Shown piece after piece: positions 1-12,129 of a DNA stretch of 64,000 nucleotides. Location of the stretch: positions 12,561,667 through 12,625,666 of the forward strand of contig OX424568.1 of NCBI GenBank assembly GCA_949152475.1, written 5' to 3'. The DNA comes from Terebella lapidaria (Eukaryota; Annelida; Polychaeta; Terebellida; Terebellidae). The notes under the pieces were generated by a model, which did no database searches, was not told the origin of the DNA, and saw only the letters and a list, made by a program, of their open reading frames with translations. Both the position numbers and the translations under genes were made by a program. How positions within the stretch are numbered: the first letter of the stretch is position 1; each line of letters starts with the position of its first letter.

Positions 1-153
1 TTTCCTGTCTTGTTCTTCTTTGAGGCGCTGTCTCTCTTGAGCTCTTTCCTCTCTTTCCCTTGCTTGTTGCTCAGAGACAAACTCACGCAGTTCTTTGCCT
101 TCATAGCCCAACTTTGAGCCAATTTCAACCCACTGTTGAAAATTAGTTGCCAT
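1..153 (-). CDS. Gag-like protein start of a minus-strand LTR retrotransposon (partial)
   Basis: Reading leftward from an ATG at 153 there is an open frame of 51 codons that runs off the window edge. The peptide begins MATNFQQWVEIGSKLGYEGK and continues into a highly charged Glu/Arg/Gln-rich helix (about residues 24-51), the style of the N-terminus of Gag proteins of invertebrate Ty3/gypsy elements. The context supports this: an LTR (579-1596) and a primer-binding-site-like sequence next to it lie upstream in the same orientation. The ATG is the first in frame after the untranslated leader. The rest of gag and pol must lie left of the window, so I cannot say whether the element is intact. Family resemblance is from memory, not from a search. 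Confidence 0.55.
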   Translation of the reverse strand, partial: MATNFQQWVEIGSKLGYEGKELREFVSEQQAREREERAQERQRLKEEQDRK

Positions 154-555
154 TTTTGACTTTGTACTCTGAAAATGGCTGGAAACAACTTCACACACAC
201 CATATATTCAACATACTACATACATACACAAAGAATCACATAACATATACCACAGAACTACAATGATAAAGTGTGGACTCCCTGCAAACAAAATAAACCC
301 AATAATTTAGTATACCAATAGTGGTCGCTCGCTAGCCACTAAACCATTCTGATAAACGCAAACGCAATATACGCTCAATAGTACGCCGAGTTTGAGTGCA
401 CAAATTAGTACATTATTAATACAAACACAACAAATTATATGTTAACTGGGATGGGGAAATATGGATAAGAACTTTGCTCGAGAAAAAAAAGCAAACTGGA
501 GATTTACCCTAAAACGACTTCACCAAACACCTACTGACCAAAACACCGTCCCTTC

Positions 556-578
556 TATCCCACCGCTGCCACCATAAA
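556..578 (-). promoter_or_regulatory. Primer-binding site of the minus-strand LTR element
   Basis: On the minus strand, directly after the LTR end ...GTGACA, comes TTTATGGTGGCAGCGGTGGG. The TGG start (complement of a tRNA CCA end) a few bases from an LTR boundary is what a tRNA primer site looks like. I did not assign the tRNA. Confidence 0.5.
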
Positions 579-1596
579 TGTCACAAAATTTATGAAAATA
601 TACCCAACTCAAAATAAACTGACGGAAAACTACTGGTAATATGTATGAACTTTAATGAAATAGCAAATCCTCAGATAACAGATGTATTTCACACAGTGAA
701 CACTTTACTTTTGGCCACAATATATATATATACAACATTTACATAAACAGAAAAACAATAGACCAACTTTCCCCAAATGTCCCAAACTTCCCCCTTTGAC
801 AATCTCACACGACGTTGATAATCCCCCGATGAATCCCTCGAAGTGATGTTCCCTGATGACCCTCGATGTGATGTCCCTCGATGACCCTCGATGTGATGTC
901 CCACGACGACCCTCGATCCCACAGACACTCGTACACGCCGGCTTAGTCAATATCACACACTGACGACACTTCTTTGGACTTGTGCTCTGACTTGAACTTT
1001 GCACTCACTAGAACATAATCAATATAACACCCAACATAACTATTTATAACAATTCTAATACAGCTGTCATATTTGCCCATACATACAACCCAATAATCGT
1101 ACTTACAACTTAGCTGAATTTTGTTTGTACAACTCCACTTAGGTACAATTCCACTTATAAATTCACTTGCACTTGTTTCACAATTTCTTGGTTTTCTTTA
1201 TAATTTCTTCCTTGGTGCAATATTTCTTTTCTTTCTTTCCCAACACTTCAGGCCTTGTCGACTAGTTTGCTTGTAGTGACATATGACAAAATCACACACC
1301 AATTTATACAGGTAGGAACCACTCCTATAAATAACAACTCGAAATATTCTTTGTTCAATTACGAAATTCTACAGAGTACAATTTTCAGGTATATCACTAT
1401 ATGAAATTCACTCATAAATTCTGGTGACAAATTTATAATCCCAAACCCTCAATAATACGTACGCAGCCCGGAAGAAATACTCATTATAATCCAGCTTAAA
1501 TCAATACTGAGAAATACCAGCTTAGCCCTCAAGAACGAAACCACTCAGCTGTAAAGAAACCTAAAAGCAAGAGGTCCATAGACCTAATTTGTGACA
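579..1596 (-). mobile_element. Long terminal repeat (5' LTR) of a gypsy-like element
   Basis: The segment is bounded by TGTCAC on both strands (+ strand starts TGTCACAAA and ends TTTGTGACA), giving the 5'-TG...CA-3' ends of an LTR, 1018 bp long. In the minus orientation it is followed by a primer-site-like sequence and the gag-like ATG, so it is the 5' LTR. A TATAAATAG box is present on the minus strand at 1040-1048. The partner LTR and second target-site copy lie outside the window. Confidence 0.6.
828..917. repeat. Short tandem repeat inside the LTR
   Basis: About three and a half copies of a ~25-bp unit (gatgaccctcgatgtgatg...) follow one another within the LTR; the first copy is the most diverged. 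Tandem repeats in U3 or leader regions are common in LTR elements. Confidence 0.7.
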
Positions 1597-1617
1597 ATGC
1601 CTTCTTTCGTCCCATTT

Positions 1618-2100
1618 ACGTGCAAGTGGTCCATGGTTCTTCTACCCCTGAAATGACACATTGTGACTTGCACTGTCATTTGTTAGTGAATATATTTAAG
1701 AATATTCCATAACAGCATTATTATATCCTCATCGAAACACATGAGTGTTTTCGTACTGAATAGAAATTACTTTGAAAACCTTTTGGCTTTTCCTTCTGTA
1801 CATATATCTGTGAAACTCAGAAATAAATATGTCTTGATTTACGTCTTGAATTGTCATGCGATATCACATCATATTAACGCTGTAACTGATGAGCATTTTT
1901 CAAATTCTTTGATAAATTCGATCCATCATCGTCTGATAATTGGCACCCACCAAGTTCCCTCACTGCTTTATGATTGTGACACTGGGCACACCCTGTGTAC
2001 AACCTCCACACAGCAAACAGTTTCACCATCTGCGTCAATTTGGAAATAGATAAAACATTGGCGCCCATTATTGGATGTATCGTACAAATGTAGTTAGCTT
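1618..2100. repeat. Dispersed repeat family B, copy 1
   Basis: Shares a 5' module (gtccatggttcttctacccc, 1630-1650) and a ~270-bp body (gtctgataattggcaccca ... gtgacactgggcacaccctgtgt ... ttttaccatctgc) with copies at 2455, 4675, 10725 and 12745. Copies differ by many substitutions and small indels, so the family is old. No open frame is conserved among copies. Class not recognised. Confidence 0.65.
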
Positions 2101-2454
2101 GGAATCTTTTTACAAAATTATTAAATAAAAATAATTTTTCTTTCAGAGGGAGTAGAATATTCCCCTCCAAATAAAATGAATATCCTACAAGTGATGTCAT
2201 GCGGCCCGCCAATCAAATGTAAGACAGGGAATGTATATTTCTGGAGTGTCATCACAAAATGAATGACAATGAGAATATTATTGTATGGCCAAATAGGAAA
2301 TATAGAGTAAGTTTAGTTTTTCCTCGAGTCTGGAATATTCATGACCGTCCGCAAAAGACAACTGCATATTCCCCGTTTGGTGATACAATATTTTCTAAAC
2401 ATATTTTTTCGGAAAATTGCGTAACAGAACTATTGTATTCTTATGGAATCATGT

Positions 2455-2830
2455 GATTGATTTCCCACTTTTGCGATTTCTTTTTCACTTTTTCAGTATA
2501 TTCCTTCTTTACATACATTTGAGAAAATCAGTAATATGTTTTTGTTGTTTGCCTGAGATTGTCATGCCATATAACATCTTATCGATGATATAATTGACAA
2601 GCATTATTCGAATTCTATGGTAGAATCGACCCACCATAGTCTGGTGAATGGTACACACTGAATATAAGCCTGCAGTCACGTCATCAGGGCCCAGTAAGCC
2701 ACCTGCTCTAAAACTGTGACACTGAGCACACTCTGTGTGCGGCCTCTATACCGCAGACAGTTTTACCTTCTGCGTCGAATTGAAAATATAGAAATTATTG
2801 ACATTAATGGGAGATCTGCAATGTACGACA
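2455..2830. repeat. Dispersed repeat family B, copy 2
   Basis: Contains the family body from the gattgtcatgcc block (2559) through tgtgacactgagcacactctgtgtgcggcc to the Glu/Phe-frame-free end cattaatgggag. It lies ~500 bp after copy 1 in the same orientation. Confidence 0.65.
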
Positions 2831-3977
2831 GGTACAGCTCGATTGTAATGATCTTGGCTTTTCATTGCTGGGTTGCTAATGGAAGACATTAGTTTCTATT
2901 GTCTGAGTTATAAAATCAACTAGAAAAGAGCGTGAAAAGTTGCTGGAACTGATGGTTTCACCAGGCGGAGTCATTCACTATCATCAATCATGAACATTAT
3001 GAAATTATCCATTCATTTCTCATATCATAGTTTCAATATAAAAGTATGGCCCTCTACGCTCATAATAGATAATTAGGCTATAACCACAAATAAATCACAT
3101 GCCCCCATACAGTATAGTACATTGGTCAAAATTGTACACCCTCAAAAAGTTCTAATCTTTCAGTTTGAGCTCTTCGTTGTCCTCATCTGCATACATGTGT
3201 CTTAGTCTGTCACACATGAATTGTCACATATGTCAATGTGTGAAACTTGGAACCATTAATACCATATTGAATCCAATTTCCACCATTTTTTTTTAGCCAA
3301 AACACGGTATCATTTGGGCTTTTGATTAATTACTTATGTATTTGTCATATATCTATTCCATGGGGTTTGTTCCGGATTTCTAAATTATTTCCTTTATTCA
3401 ATGTGAATAGGTTGATACTTACTTTCATTACAGATTACATCTTACCGCAAAATCGAGATGAAAAACAAATGGCAAATGACATGATAACGCTGTTCGTGTC
3501 GACACGCAAACATGATGATGACAATATTATTTTTGACTATTTTACACACATATCTTGCCGATTGTCTTTGCAAAGACTATCAAGCTCCCTAAAAACAGAA
3601 CATGAAATGAACACAATCACTTGTTTGATCAAAGCAGCTGCATTCGAATGTATGCAATATTTCCTTCAAAACTAAATCTTAGTGCAACACATCTAATATA
3701 AGATAATAAAACATGTGCGCTTTGATTTTGACGATTACACTCCGTCCGAGTTGTCTTTACATCCGATTTAACACAATTTTATGCCAGTTTTGTATATAAA
3801 CAAACGAAATCGTTTCTATATGTTAATTGCTCTATACTTCTTCGATTAGTGTACATGAAGAAACATTAAATTAACAACAAAATTATATAGGTAAAATATG
3901 AAGGAATTGTTGCCATATCTTGTGTTTATAAATGTACATATGTCATCATCATACATGAGATGAATCTCTTGAACAGT
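2831..3977. other. No gene seen
   Basis: AT-rich sequence. A 117-codon open frame at 3322-3675 has no recognisable domain and starts inside a dispersed repeat (cttgtcatatatctattcca, also at 37798 and 38158), so I do not call it a gene. Confidence 0.5.
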
Positions 3978-5130
3978 ATCGAAAGCCACCATAGATGTGA
4001 CGTCACAACGCCTACCACAATATGCGATCATAAAAGTCACATGGTGAACTGGTCATATCGATCATAAAGAAAGAAAATCTATTTCACATATGTTAACAAA
4101 ACAAGTCAAGGGAATTATGCTGGACACCAGAAGAGACAAGCTCATCGGGCTGGTGACCACAAAAATTAAATATATTGACAGATTACTACGTTACAACAAG
4201 AAACCACAGAAATAAAAGAACTCAAAGTACAAGCAAAACGATAGTCATAATATTTTAGACATGATTTGACGTATGTGACCAGGTGGTCATCCGCCGCCCA
4301 CTTCTATTATCATGTTTACATATATATCTGTGGAATACGCGTATATATTATATTGAGCACAACATGAATGTTCATTGACAAGGTGTTTGCGAGCGCTATT
4401 GATTGGAAAGGAATTATTGTCTTCATGGGAATGCCCTCTGACTTTTGTTGTAATAATAACTAATTATATAAATGACAAAACAACGAATTCAATCTGAATT
4501 CTGGTTCCAGTTCCACGACAATTTGCTCTTATCTCTGAAACCCATTACCGTCACGAAAAAATTATGATTGTACCAAGAAACCCAAATGCCATTCATTTAT
4601 CAGTATCACCAAAATCACCAAAACTGTGACACAATCGCTTTCTATTTGGAAAACCTACTTTCCTCAATTTATGTGCAAGTAGTCCATGGTTCTTCTACCC
4701 CCGGAATGACACATTCTGGCTTGCACTGCTCTTTATTAGTGAATATATTTTAGAAATATTGCATAGCAAGACTATTGTCTTCTAATCGAGAAACATGATT
4801 GATTTCGAACTTCAGTAATTTCATTCCATCCCTTTGGTATATGCTTTTGTTTTTCGCCTGAGATTGTCATGCTACATAACATCCTATTGACGCTGAAACT
4901 GACAAGTATTATTCGAATTCTATGGTGGCATCGATCCAACATAGTCTGGTAATTGGCACCCACTGAGTTTACTCCCGCAGTCAAGTCGTTAAGGACAGTA
5001 AGCCAACTGCTCTATGACTGTGACACTGGGCACAGCCTGTGTGCGGCCTCCGCACTGTAGACAGTTTTACCATCTGCCTCGAATTGAAAATAGATAAAAC
5101 ATTGGCGCCCATTAATGGACGTATGGTACA
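3978..5130. repeat. Composite dispersed repeat (module A plus family B, copy 3)
   Basis: Module A (gccaccatagatgtgacgtcacaacgcctaccacaatatg, 3986-4023, then gaccaggtggtcatccgccgcccac at ~4278) is followed by the 'gtccatggttcttctacccc' module (4683) and the family B body (4858-5120). The same order A then B recurs at 9745/10725 and 12130/12745, which suggests one larger repeat unit of about 1 kb. Confidence 0.6.
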
Positions 5131-5536
5131 AATGTAGTGAACTTGGAATCAATGTTGATTATCGCACAAATGCAGTTTTAATTTTGTTTCAATACATGGA
5201 TAATTCGAGGATTCCGCCAGCAGTGAAAGGTATTAGTCCAATATATGTGGCATATTTATTGCAGCAGATAAATATCTCACGATTTCAACCAGTTTTGTTT
5301 TAATTGATGGTTGGTAGCATTGATGTATTGAATTTGACCAGCATCACATTTCCTTTATGTGGTGCATAGGGGTGTAGTATCATTCCCCTTCTCTGAAGTA
5401 TAGATATTTTTGTTCCAGAAACACACAAAAAATTGTCTTGAATGGATATTGTGCGTGATGTGCACAATGGTCATTCATTCAACAGCTCAAATATATAATT
5501 CTCTATTCATCACCCTTGAGGGTGATATCGCCTGAA

Positions 5537-5551
5537 CCCCCCCCCCCCCCC
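5537..5551. repeat. Poly-C tract
   Basis: Fifteen consecutive C residues followed by tcccc, in non-coding sequence. The stretch 5131-5786 otherwise shows no gene. Confidence 0.9.
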
Positions 5552-5786
5552 TCCCCACAATTCCCACCAGATACAACCCTCATCAAAATGTGTTTTCTTT
5601 TTTATATTGCTGTTTGTTTTACTTGATATATTATATTTTGATACCGAAGCATCTCGACTCAGAATATAGTACCCTGTCGATTAGCACAGTACCACAATAT
5701 GCAATGTCCACAATATAAAAGTACATCGGTGGATTTTATGTCAGTTGACACAGGTGAAGAGTTTGTAAAATCAGGTGCCATGTGCA

Positions 5787-6241
5787 TTATATGATATCAA
5801 TTATGCAGGCAGGTGCTTTGACTGAGCATTGAGCCCCATGAGAGTCAATTATTCTCATTTCGTTGGTACCATTTCGAAAAAGTGAGTATTTGTATGCTGA
5901 AGAATAATTTTGCAGTGTGTCGTAATTTTGTTTGAAGTCGATGAATTCCGGGCTATCATCTCGGTCGTCCCTGTAATGCTCCATGATATTGTGCCACAAA
6001 CTTAGAGTTGGAATGTTATCGGAGTAATATTCCAACTTAAGACTGATATGTTTTTTCTTTTCGCTGACTTTAAGGGAGTTTCTAATAAAGCTTTGAACAA
6101 GGTCATGTGAAATAGCATCAGTATCAAATAAATGCCCAGCACACGATTAAATTCAACATTCAAGTTTCCAGCCAGAGCTTGGTATTCTGAGAGCTTCATA
6201 CTGCTTGTTCTAAATTTCGCATTTGAAACCAATTGTTCCAA
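5787..6241 (-). pseudogene. Frameshifted remnant of an unidentified protein
   Basis: Two minus-strand frames abut near 6135: an upstream one (to 6241, beginning with ...QLVSNAKFRTSSMKLSEYQ) and a downstream one that is open before its first ATG and continues to 5787. The second is rich in charged and aromatic residues (for example LWHNIMEHYRDDRDDSPEF) with protein-like composition, unlike the Cys/Tyr/Ile-rich random frames around it. A single one-base shift would join them, so this looks like a decayed exon or gene fragment. I do not recognise the family. It sits about 550 bp upstream of the HSP20-like gene's first exon on the opposite strand. Confidence 0.35.
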
Positions 6242-6548
6242 AGGTCCAAGTTGCAGAACTATGACCCATATACAATGTGGATTAGACCTCTTGAGTTACC
6301 TTAGACAATTCGAGGCCTACTTCCCAATCCGTCTCACTAAATCTAGCCTCAATTCATGTGATCAACCCACACACATTATCACTTCTTGTGTATGGGAGTT
6401 AGAGATACATTGGACATCCATCCAATCCAAGGTAACTTCTACAAATAGCGAACTAATTCATTGGATTTATTTGGTTTTCAATGGGAGATACTAGACTGCC
6501 GAATACAGCCGATTGTACTGTCACTCTCGCAGCCCGCCGAGCGTTGTT

Positions 6549-6861
6549 AGTATTTATGACAGATGCCTTGAATTCACGGCCACTGGGCCCGGCTGTAAAG
6601 CCCAGAAACCAATCTTGTCTGTCACCCAGCCTGCAGTCTGTGTAGCGACGGGACACAGACAGAGGTTCTCACCACCTGTTCCCTACTGAATGTATATATC
6701 AACTTGATATATCATGAAAACATAGCCGTTGGTCATACATATATAATATATAGTGTCCTCTCCAGGATTAATATTTGGTCTGTTCTTCCTGTTCCCAGTG
6801 CTAAGTGAACACCATTCACAGGACTTCATGAAAACAAGCACTAAGGATTACTGGAATATTG
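6549..6861 (+). promoter_or_regulatory. Conserved upstream block and probable 5'UTR exon of HSP20-like gene copy 1
   Basis: Bases 6549-6700 (tatttatgacagatgcc ... caccacctgttcc) are matched by the reverse complement of 36961-37095, upstream of copy 2. After it come a TA-rich stretch (catatataatatatag, ~6736) and a probable untranslated exon ending ...ggaatattg at 6861, followed by a donor gtgagt (6862-6867). The equivalent place in copy 2 has gtaagt followed by closely similar intron sequence. The acceptor is ttctttttgag at 7165-7175, with a branch-like ttctaac at 7154. Exon limits are inferred, not proven. Confidence 0.5.
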
Positions 6862-7181
6862 GTGAGTATTGATTTCCATGATATTAGTACATAGACAACA
6901 ACAATGAGAGACTTGATGTCAGATTCAGCTGTTATTGCACCAATATTACTCCACTCATTAAGTGCAAGATAACAGCGCAATAATAACATATATCGCTACA
7001 TTATCAGCTTGGTAGTTTGGTAATTAGATGATGTTGTGTTGTTAAACAGTTCAATAATTTTTTCAAAAGAATATATGTACATCAATGATCGGGAAACAAT
7101 AAAGCGCACTGATGCATAATATCCCATCTGTTATGCATAAAACCACATTGTAGTTCTAACGTTCTTCTTTTTGAGGGAATC

Positions 7182-8171
7182 ATGTCAAATATGATACACA
7201 ATCAGATAATGGAGCTTCACCTAGATTCTCGCCTGAGTCAAGACACCGCAGTGGAGTTTCCACATCGATCAAGCAGTACCCAGACCAGAGGCGAGGTGAG
7301 GAGTGCATGTACCTCTCCAGCTACTCAGTGTTTACCTCCAGAACTTCCCACCATCACAGTGTCAGACTCACAGCTTCTGGCGTCGGTCAGCCACTCTGAG
7401 GATGGAGGTCCAGAACCAGAGCCGTCTCTGCGACGATCTCGTCTGGAACGGATGGTGTCTGATGTTATGAAACTCGGGAAACTCATCCGCCACAATCGTG
7501 TTCACTATCGATCTGGAAGCTCTTCAGTTGTGGGTAGTTTCAGCAATGGATCATCGCCGAGCAGAGAATCCCTCTCCAGCCATGATGGAAGTGTTTCTCC
7601 AGAGTCCAGGAGGATTAGAGTTGAGCACCAAGATGTGAAGAGTCACAGTAGACAATCAATTCACAGTGACGTGGAGAGTACTGATGAGTGGAGTACACCA
7701 GATCATAACTTCTCATCGTCATTAATGATAACGTCATTGCAAGATGGGAATTTCTCAGCAGAAATTTCTCTCAAGCAGTTCCCAATGGACGACTTGGTGC
7801 TTGTTGTCTCTGGTCATGAGTTGGAAATCATAGTCGACAAATCCAGCCATCATCACCATAAGAAGAAGAAACACAGAGTATCTGTGCCCTACCATTATGG
7901 TGTTGTGGATCTGCCTATATTTGTGGATCCATCTTCGTTGGTATTTGCAAAGGATAGTGAAAGAAATATTCTAATATTGCAAGGAAATACGAAAGGTAGT
8001 TTCACACGAAGAAGGAGTGTCTCGTTCGATTCCTTACCAACGTTCGGAGGAACCAGGAAGGATGCACCTGGAGCTGCTTGGAGGAAATTGGTGCGCAAAT
8101 TGGGAGTTCGTAGATCAAAAAGCCATGGAACTATTGTAAAAGAGCTGAAGCACACTGAAAACGATGTGTAA
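7182..8171 (+). CDS. Divergent alpha-crystallin/HSP20-like domain protein, copy 1 (329 aa)
   Basis: Single coding exon. Residues 1-175 are Ser/Arg-rich and low in complexity (SPSRESLSSHDGS near 125-137) with a basic helix near 83-106. Residues ~180-268 resemble the beta-sandwich of small heat-shock proteins: FSAEISLKQFPMDDL (191-205), VVSGHELEIIVDK (208-220), a His/Lys-rich turn (222-231), then PYHYGVVDLPIFVDPSSL ending ILILQG (263-268), matching the family pattern in which LP..V.P..L precedes a final L-x-I strand. A basic tail follows (TRRRSV; WRKLVRKLGVRRSKSHG, 300-316). Family members are ATP-independent chaperones, but this long Ser/Arg N-terminus is not typical, so chaperone activity is inference. 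Copy 2 begins at the Met equivalent to residue 10, so M10 (7209) is an alternative start. Nearly identical blocks in the two copies suggest selection on the protein. Confidence 0.65.
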   Translation: MSNMIHNQIMELHLDSRLSQDTAVEFPHRSSSTQTRGEVRSACTSPATQCLPPELPTITVSDSQLLASVSHSEDGGPEPEPSLRRSRLERMVSDVMKLGKLIRHNRVHYRSGSSSVVGSFSNGSSPSRESLSSHDGSVSPESRRIRVEHQDVKSHSRQSIHSDVESTDEWSTPDHNFSSSLMITSLQDGNFSAEISLKQFPMDDLVLVVSGHELEIIVDKSSHHHHKKKKHRVSVPYHYGVVDLPIFVDPSSLVFAKDSERNILILQGNTKGSFTRRRSVSFDSLPTFGGTRKDAPGAAWRKLVRKLGVRRSKSHGTIVKELKHTENDV

Positions 8172-8415
8172 TGCATGCTTGATTCTCTCTCGTGCTTTTG
8201 ATTAAGCTTGTATATTCGAAAGTGATTTTCTTTGATATTGATAATGATCGGTAAATTCTTCAGTCACCATTGTAATGATATGCGATAGCTACACTCGGAA
8301 AATCATGAACTTGTTTCCTATATTACTTATAACTCATGACAGAATGGAACATAAACTACACCCCATATTGAAATTGGTGTGTTATGTTTCTTTTTGCTGG
8401 CTTACATATTGGTAT

Positions 8416-8565
8416 AGGAAGGATGTACCTGGAGCTGTTTGGAGGAAAACGAGGCAATAATGGAAAGCTCTTAGATAAAAAAAGTCATGGAACTATTGTA
8501 GAGGATTTACAACACAATACTAATGATCTGTAATATATGCTTGATTTTCTTTCATATTTATGATT
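8416..8565 (+). pseudogene. Decayed duplicate of the 3' end of the HSP20-like gene
   Basis: The sequence from aggaaggatgtacctggagc to past gatctgtaatatatgcttg matches 8056-8190 of the intact gene (aggaaggatgcacctggagc ... gatgtgtaatgcatgcttg). It covers the last ~35 codons, the stop and the start of the 3'UTR. Indels and an in-frame stop (gaggcaataa, 8451-8460) break the frame. It lies 240 bp after the gene, so a short local duplication is likely. Confidence 0.75.
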
Positions 8566-9744
8566 ATGATTTATTTTATAATTTTTGCAATGCGAAAATA
8601 CTGGAATAACTTAATACCTCGCTAGCTTTAACATGTTTCAAAGTATCTCATATGTCACAGCCCTGTTTCATAAACATAGCCCCATTATAGTTACTGGTTG
8701 CCACAAGTTGTTGGGCAGATCCTGGCCGAGATGAAATTGCTTGTGCATCATTGTCAGTCCACCACCCAAAATTACTCTCCACTTTGAATATAGTGATTGT
8801 GATGAGTCTGATACTTATACAGTAACATCACAGTCTGGGCCTGTAAACCGTTTTGTTTGGTAAAATTTCTTTGGGTCTGCATCTATTTTGTGGTTGAGGA
8901 TAAGTGTGCCTGATATATTAATTAAATGATAGATACCGAGCACAGTGTAACCATCTGTATAACGTCTTGTCTGGTGTAAAAAAAGTAGTTAAAGGGAATT
9001 TTGACATTGTGACCTATGAAATATACACCACAAATTCATGCAATAAACGGGTAATATCCATCAGAAAACTCTCATAGAATTCACTGAGTGCAATTGTATT
9101 GTCGTACATAATACATACATATAAATCTCAATCGCTGAATTAACATCTGTTAATTAACTACAGCCACATTTGAGTGTAACCACAGCCACATTTGAGTGTA
9201 ATTAATTACAGCCAAATTTGAGTGTAACATGTATAGGAACATATAGATTGTGATATACATCTGTGTAAACGTGATACGTTGTTAAGGAATGTGTAGGAGT
9301 GTTTAGGCAGGTTGGCCCCAAAGCTCAGTCGCCATAGTATATGTTGGTGATAGGCACATACTAGCACGTAAATATCCGTCCTCTGCATGAAGATCCATCA
9401 CTTTTCCGTAATTGCCTCTCGGGTGTGACAGCCTGCTTCTATGGGTGATATATTTGCTTTGTGACGGGTCACAAGTAATTGTTCCACGTCTCTCACTACA
9501 TCAGAGTGGATTATCCATGTGACTTTTTGCATGAAGTCATAGAGTAATTTCCACATACGAGTTCCATGACCAAAGACTCAGCAATAAAATAAATATTAAA
9601 TTTTGACGGACGTCATATTTTGCGCCATACTCTCAAAATACTTTGACATATGTCATCTACATGTATTTGTATAAATGTGAACTGGTAGAAACTGCTCGAC
9701 AAGGCAATGAACTTTCTCTGAGTATACTTTAGAAGGGATAGGTC
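8566..9744. other. No gene seen; short tandem repeat at 9159-9229
   Basis: Non-coding AT-rich DNA. At 9159-9229 the motif acagccacatttgagtgtaa occurs three times (last copy acagccaaatttgagtgtaa). Confidence 0.6.
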
Positions 9745-10925
9745 TATATTGCCACCATATATTGACAAACAACGCCCACCACAATATACCATCATGAATC
9801 TCATCTATTGAACGTCCTATTAATCATTTCCATGAAAAGATTATCATGACTGAGATCTATGCGTATCTACTGACGACAATACACGCTGATAACATCGATT
9901 AACAGGTTTTTGCTGTAGATACCAGTTTTGTGCAGGTATGTGTTATCAATTGGCAATGGATCGCGGCTATTACTGGAGATGATCGAATTTGTCCTTCTGA
10001 TGAAGTTTTACGAAGATCTTTCAACTAATGTTAGAACAATTCATGAACAATTATTTGCGAACTTGTGTGACCCTTATTGCACGCACGAATTAGCCACCTT
10101 CTACCAGCATAAAAAGATCACGGTGTTGCCAGGGGAAAACACAAATGTTATTCCATGTGTGAAAATATACAGGTAGATTGAGACATAATTGTTTTCATTA
10201 CAACCCCGATTTACAATTTTCTATTACCAAGAGGCAACATTTGCAATGTTGTTCCTACATTGCATGGCTGTTCCTGCAATGCAATGTACTGATGGGTATA
10301 GTATGAAGAACATGTTCACACATCAACATCGATTAATTTCAATCGTCACTTATGGTCTGTTCCATTTGTATAAATATGATTTTCCTGAGATGCATTCGTC
10401 CATCCCATAGTACTAATGTTGACACGTTTGGCTAAAACTTGTGGACGATTTCTATCTTGGAATCAATCCCACAATGTCCACTGTAATTTGTCCCCACGAT
10501 CCTCTTGCCAGGGTATTATACCATATTGCAACTAGGCGTGAATAAACAAGTGTACCTATATTCGCCCACCGTCCTACATCTTGTTTTCAAATATTGATTT
10601 ATATTTATCATGTATGAATAACGTAATATTTTATTAGTTGATATAACATGCAATTTCATACAGCACCGCGAATTTAAACCCTCCTGTTGACTGACGTACA
10701 TTATGTGGAATGCAAATCATTTTCTCATTGATATGCCAAAGTCTGATAATTGGTACTAACCGGATTCATTCCCGCAGGCACGTCCTTCGGGCCCATCAAA
10801 CCACCTGCTGTATGATTGTGACACCCCGCACAATGTGTGTGTAGCCTACATACAATAGTCAGTTTGACCAGCTGCGTCCTACTGGGAATGTATAGAACAT
10901 TAGCGAGCATTAGTACATGCCTCGT
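9745..10925. repeat. Composite dispersed repeat (module A 9745-9830, family B body 10725-10925, copy 4)
   Basis: Module A is present as gccaccatatattgacaaacaacgcccaccacaatat, and the family B body as gtctgataattggtac ... gtgacaccccgcacaatgtgtgtg ... agtttgaccagctgcgtc. The sequence between is unrelated or too diverged to align by eye. Confidence 0.5.
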
Positions 10926-12129
10926 ATAAATGTTGAAATCTTCCAATGCTTTAATGAATTTGTTTTCTGTGTTTTACACTGCCTTACCACATTTATTGCA
11001 ACAGAAACACTCAGTAATTCATCGATAGTGTGGGACACTTGGTTAACCAATTATGATGCCAATGAATTCATACGTGTTTTGTATGATACGTGTATGATAT
11101 TGTTCTTTGGCACGGAGATGTGTGCATTTTGGCTTCGACCAGTTTCACAAACGTATTAAAGGTCCAGCATATATCTGTCATGCAGATCAAATGCAAGTGG
11201 GTTCAATTTCAATATCATTCTCCGAAACATAGATACTTTATGCATGCACATAAGGTACTTCAATAAAAAGCAGAACTATGTGCAGTCTACATACAACTAC
11301 TAAATATAGAACTTAATTTTATATATATACAAACCATGAGCGATCATACAATATACTCATTAATCGATATGCAATACTACAGCAATGAGCACATATTCAA
11401 CAACTATTTTAATATTTTATCGGATTTAAATATACATAATTAGGCTGTCTGTATGAATAAAGTTTAAACTACTTGGTATAATATGACATTTCATACAGAA
11501 ACACTGAATTCACTCAAATGTAGCATCTTTCTCAAACATAACAGGTATGTGGAATGTAAACTTGCAAATCATTTCCTCTTTTGTAAGTGCATGACTTTCA
11601 ATACCCATATTACAAACATGCATGTAGTTATGGATTGGTGCTTTACGTGACACCAGTGCACTGCCCCGTAATGAAATCAGGCCACAGATGCATTATATGG
11701 TGTTCATTACACGGCATATGTATACATTGAACATATTCCCTGAACAAAATCAAGGCTTTTGATTATGTGATACCATGAGGAGTATTACTGTAGTATTATT
11801 ATGAAACGTTTAAAGAATTGTTTCCTAAAATAGTATGTTTTTATTGATCAATTAATGTGATTTGCTATATTCATGAATAGATGCATTACGATATCGTTCC
11901 CTAGCCCATTGACATGACACACAACCGTCCACTGGTATTGCGAGTATTGATAGGAATGTTCAAATCAATAGGACTTTATTGACATCATTGTTCAACACTG
12001 GAGTCAGGCTGTACATAAACTAAAATTCACAAATGGTATGTCTTGATAGGGAAATGGTAAACATGTTTTAGAAAGTCACTTGAACGACACCACAGAACAT
12101 AAAATAGAACACAAAGATGGATCTCGTTA
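10926..12129. other. No gene seen
   Basis: AT-rich non-coding sequence. Short open frames here have no recognisable domain. Confidence 0.5.

Noticed and set aside
3322-3675. 117-codon open frame
   Set aside because: It begins inside a dispersed repeat and has no recognisable domain or conserved copy.
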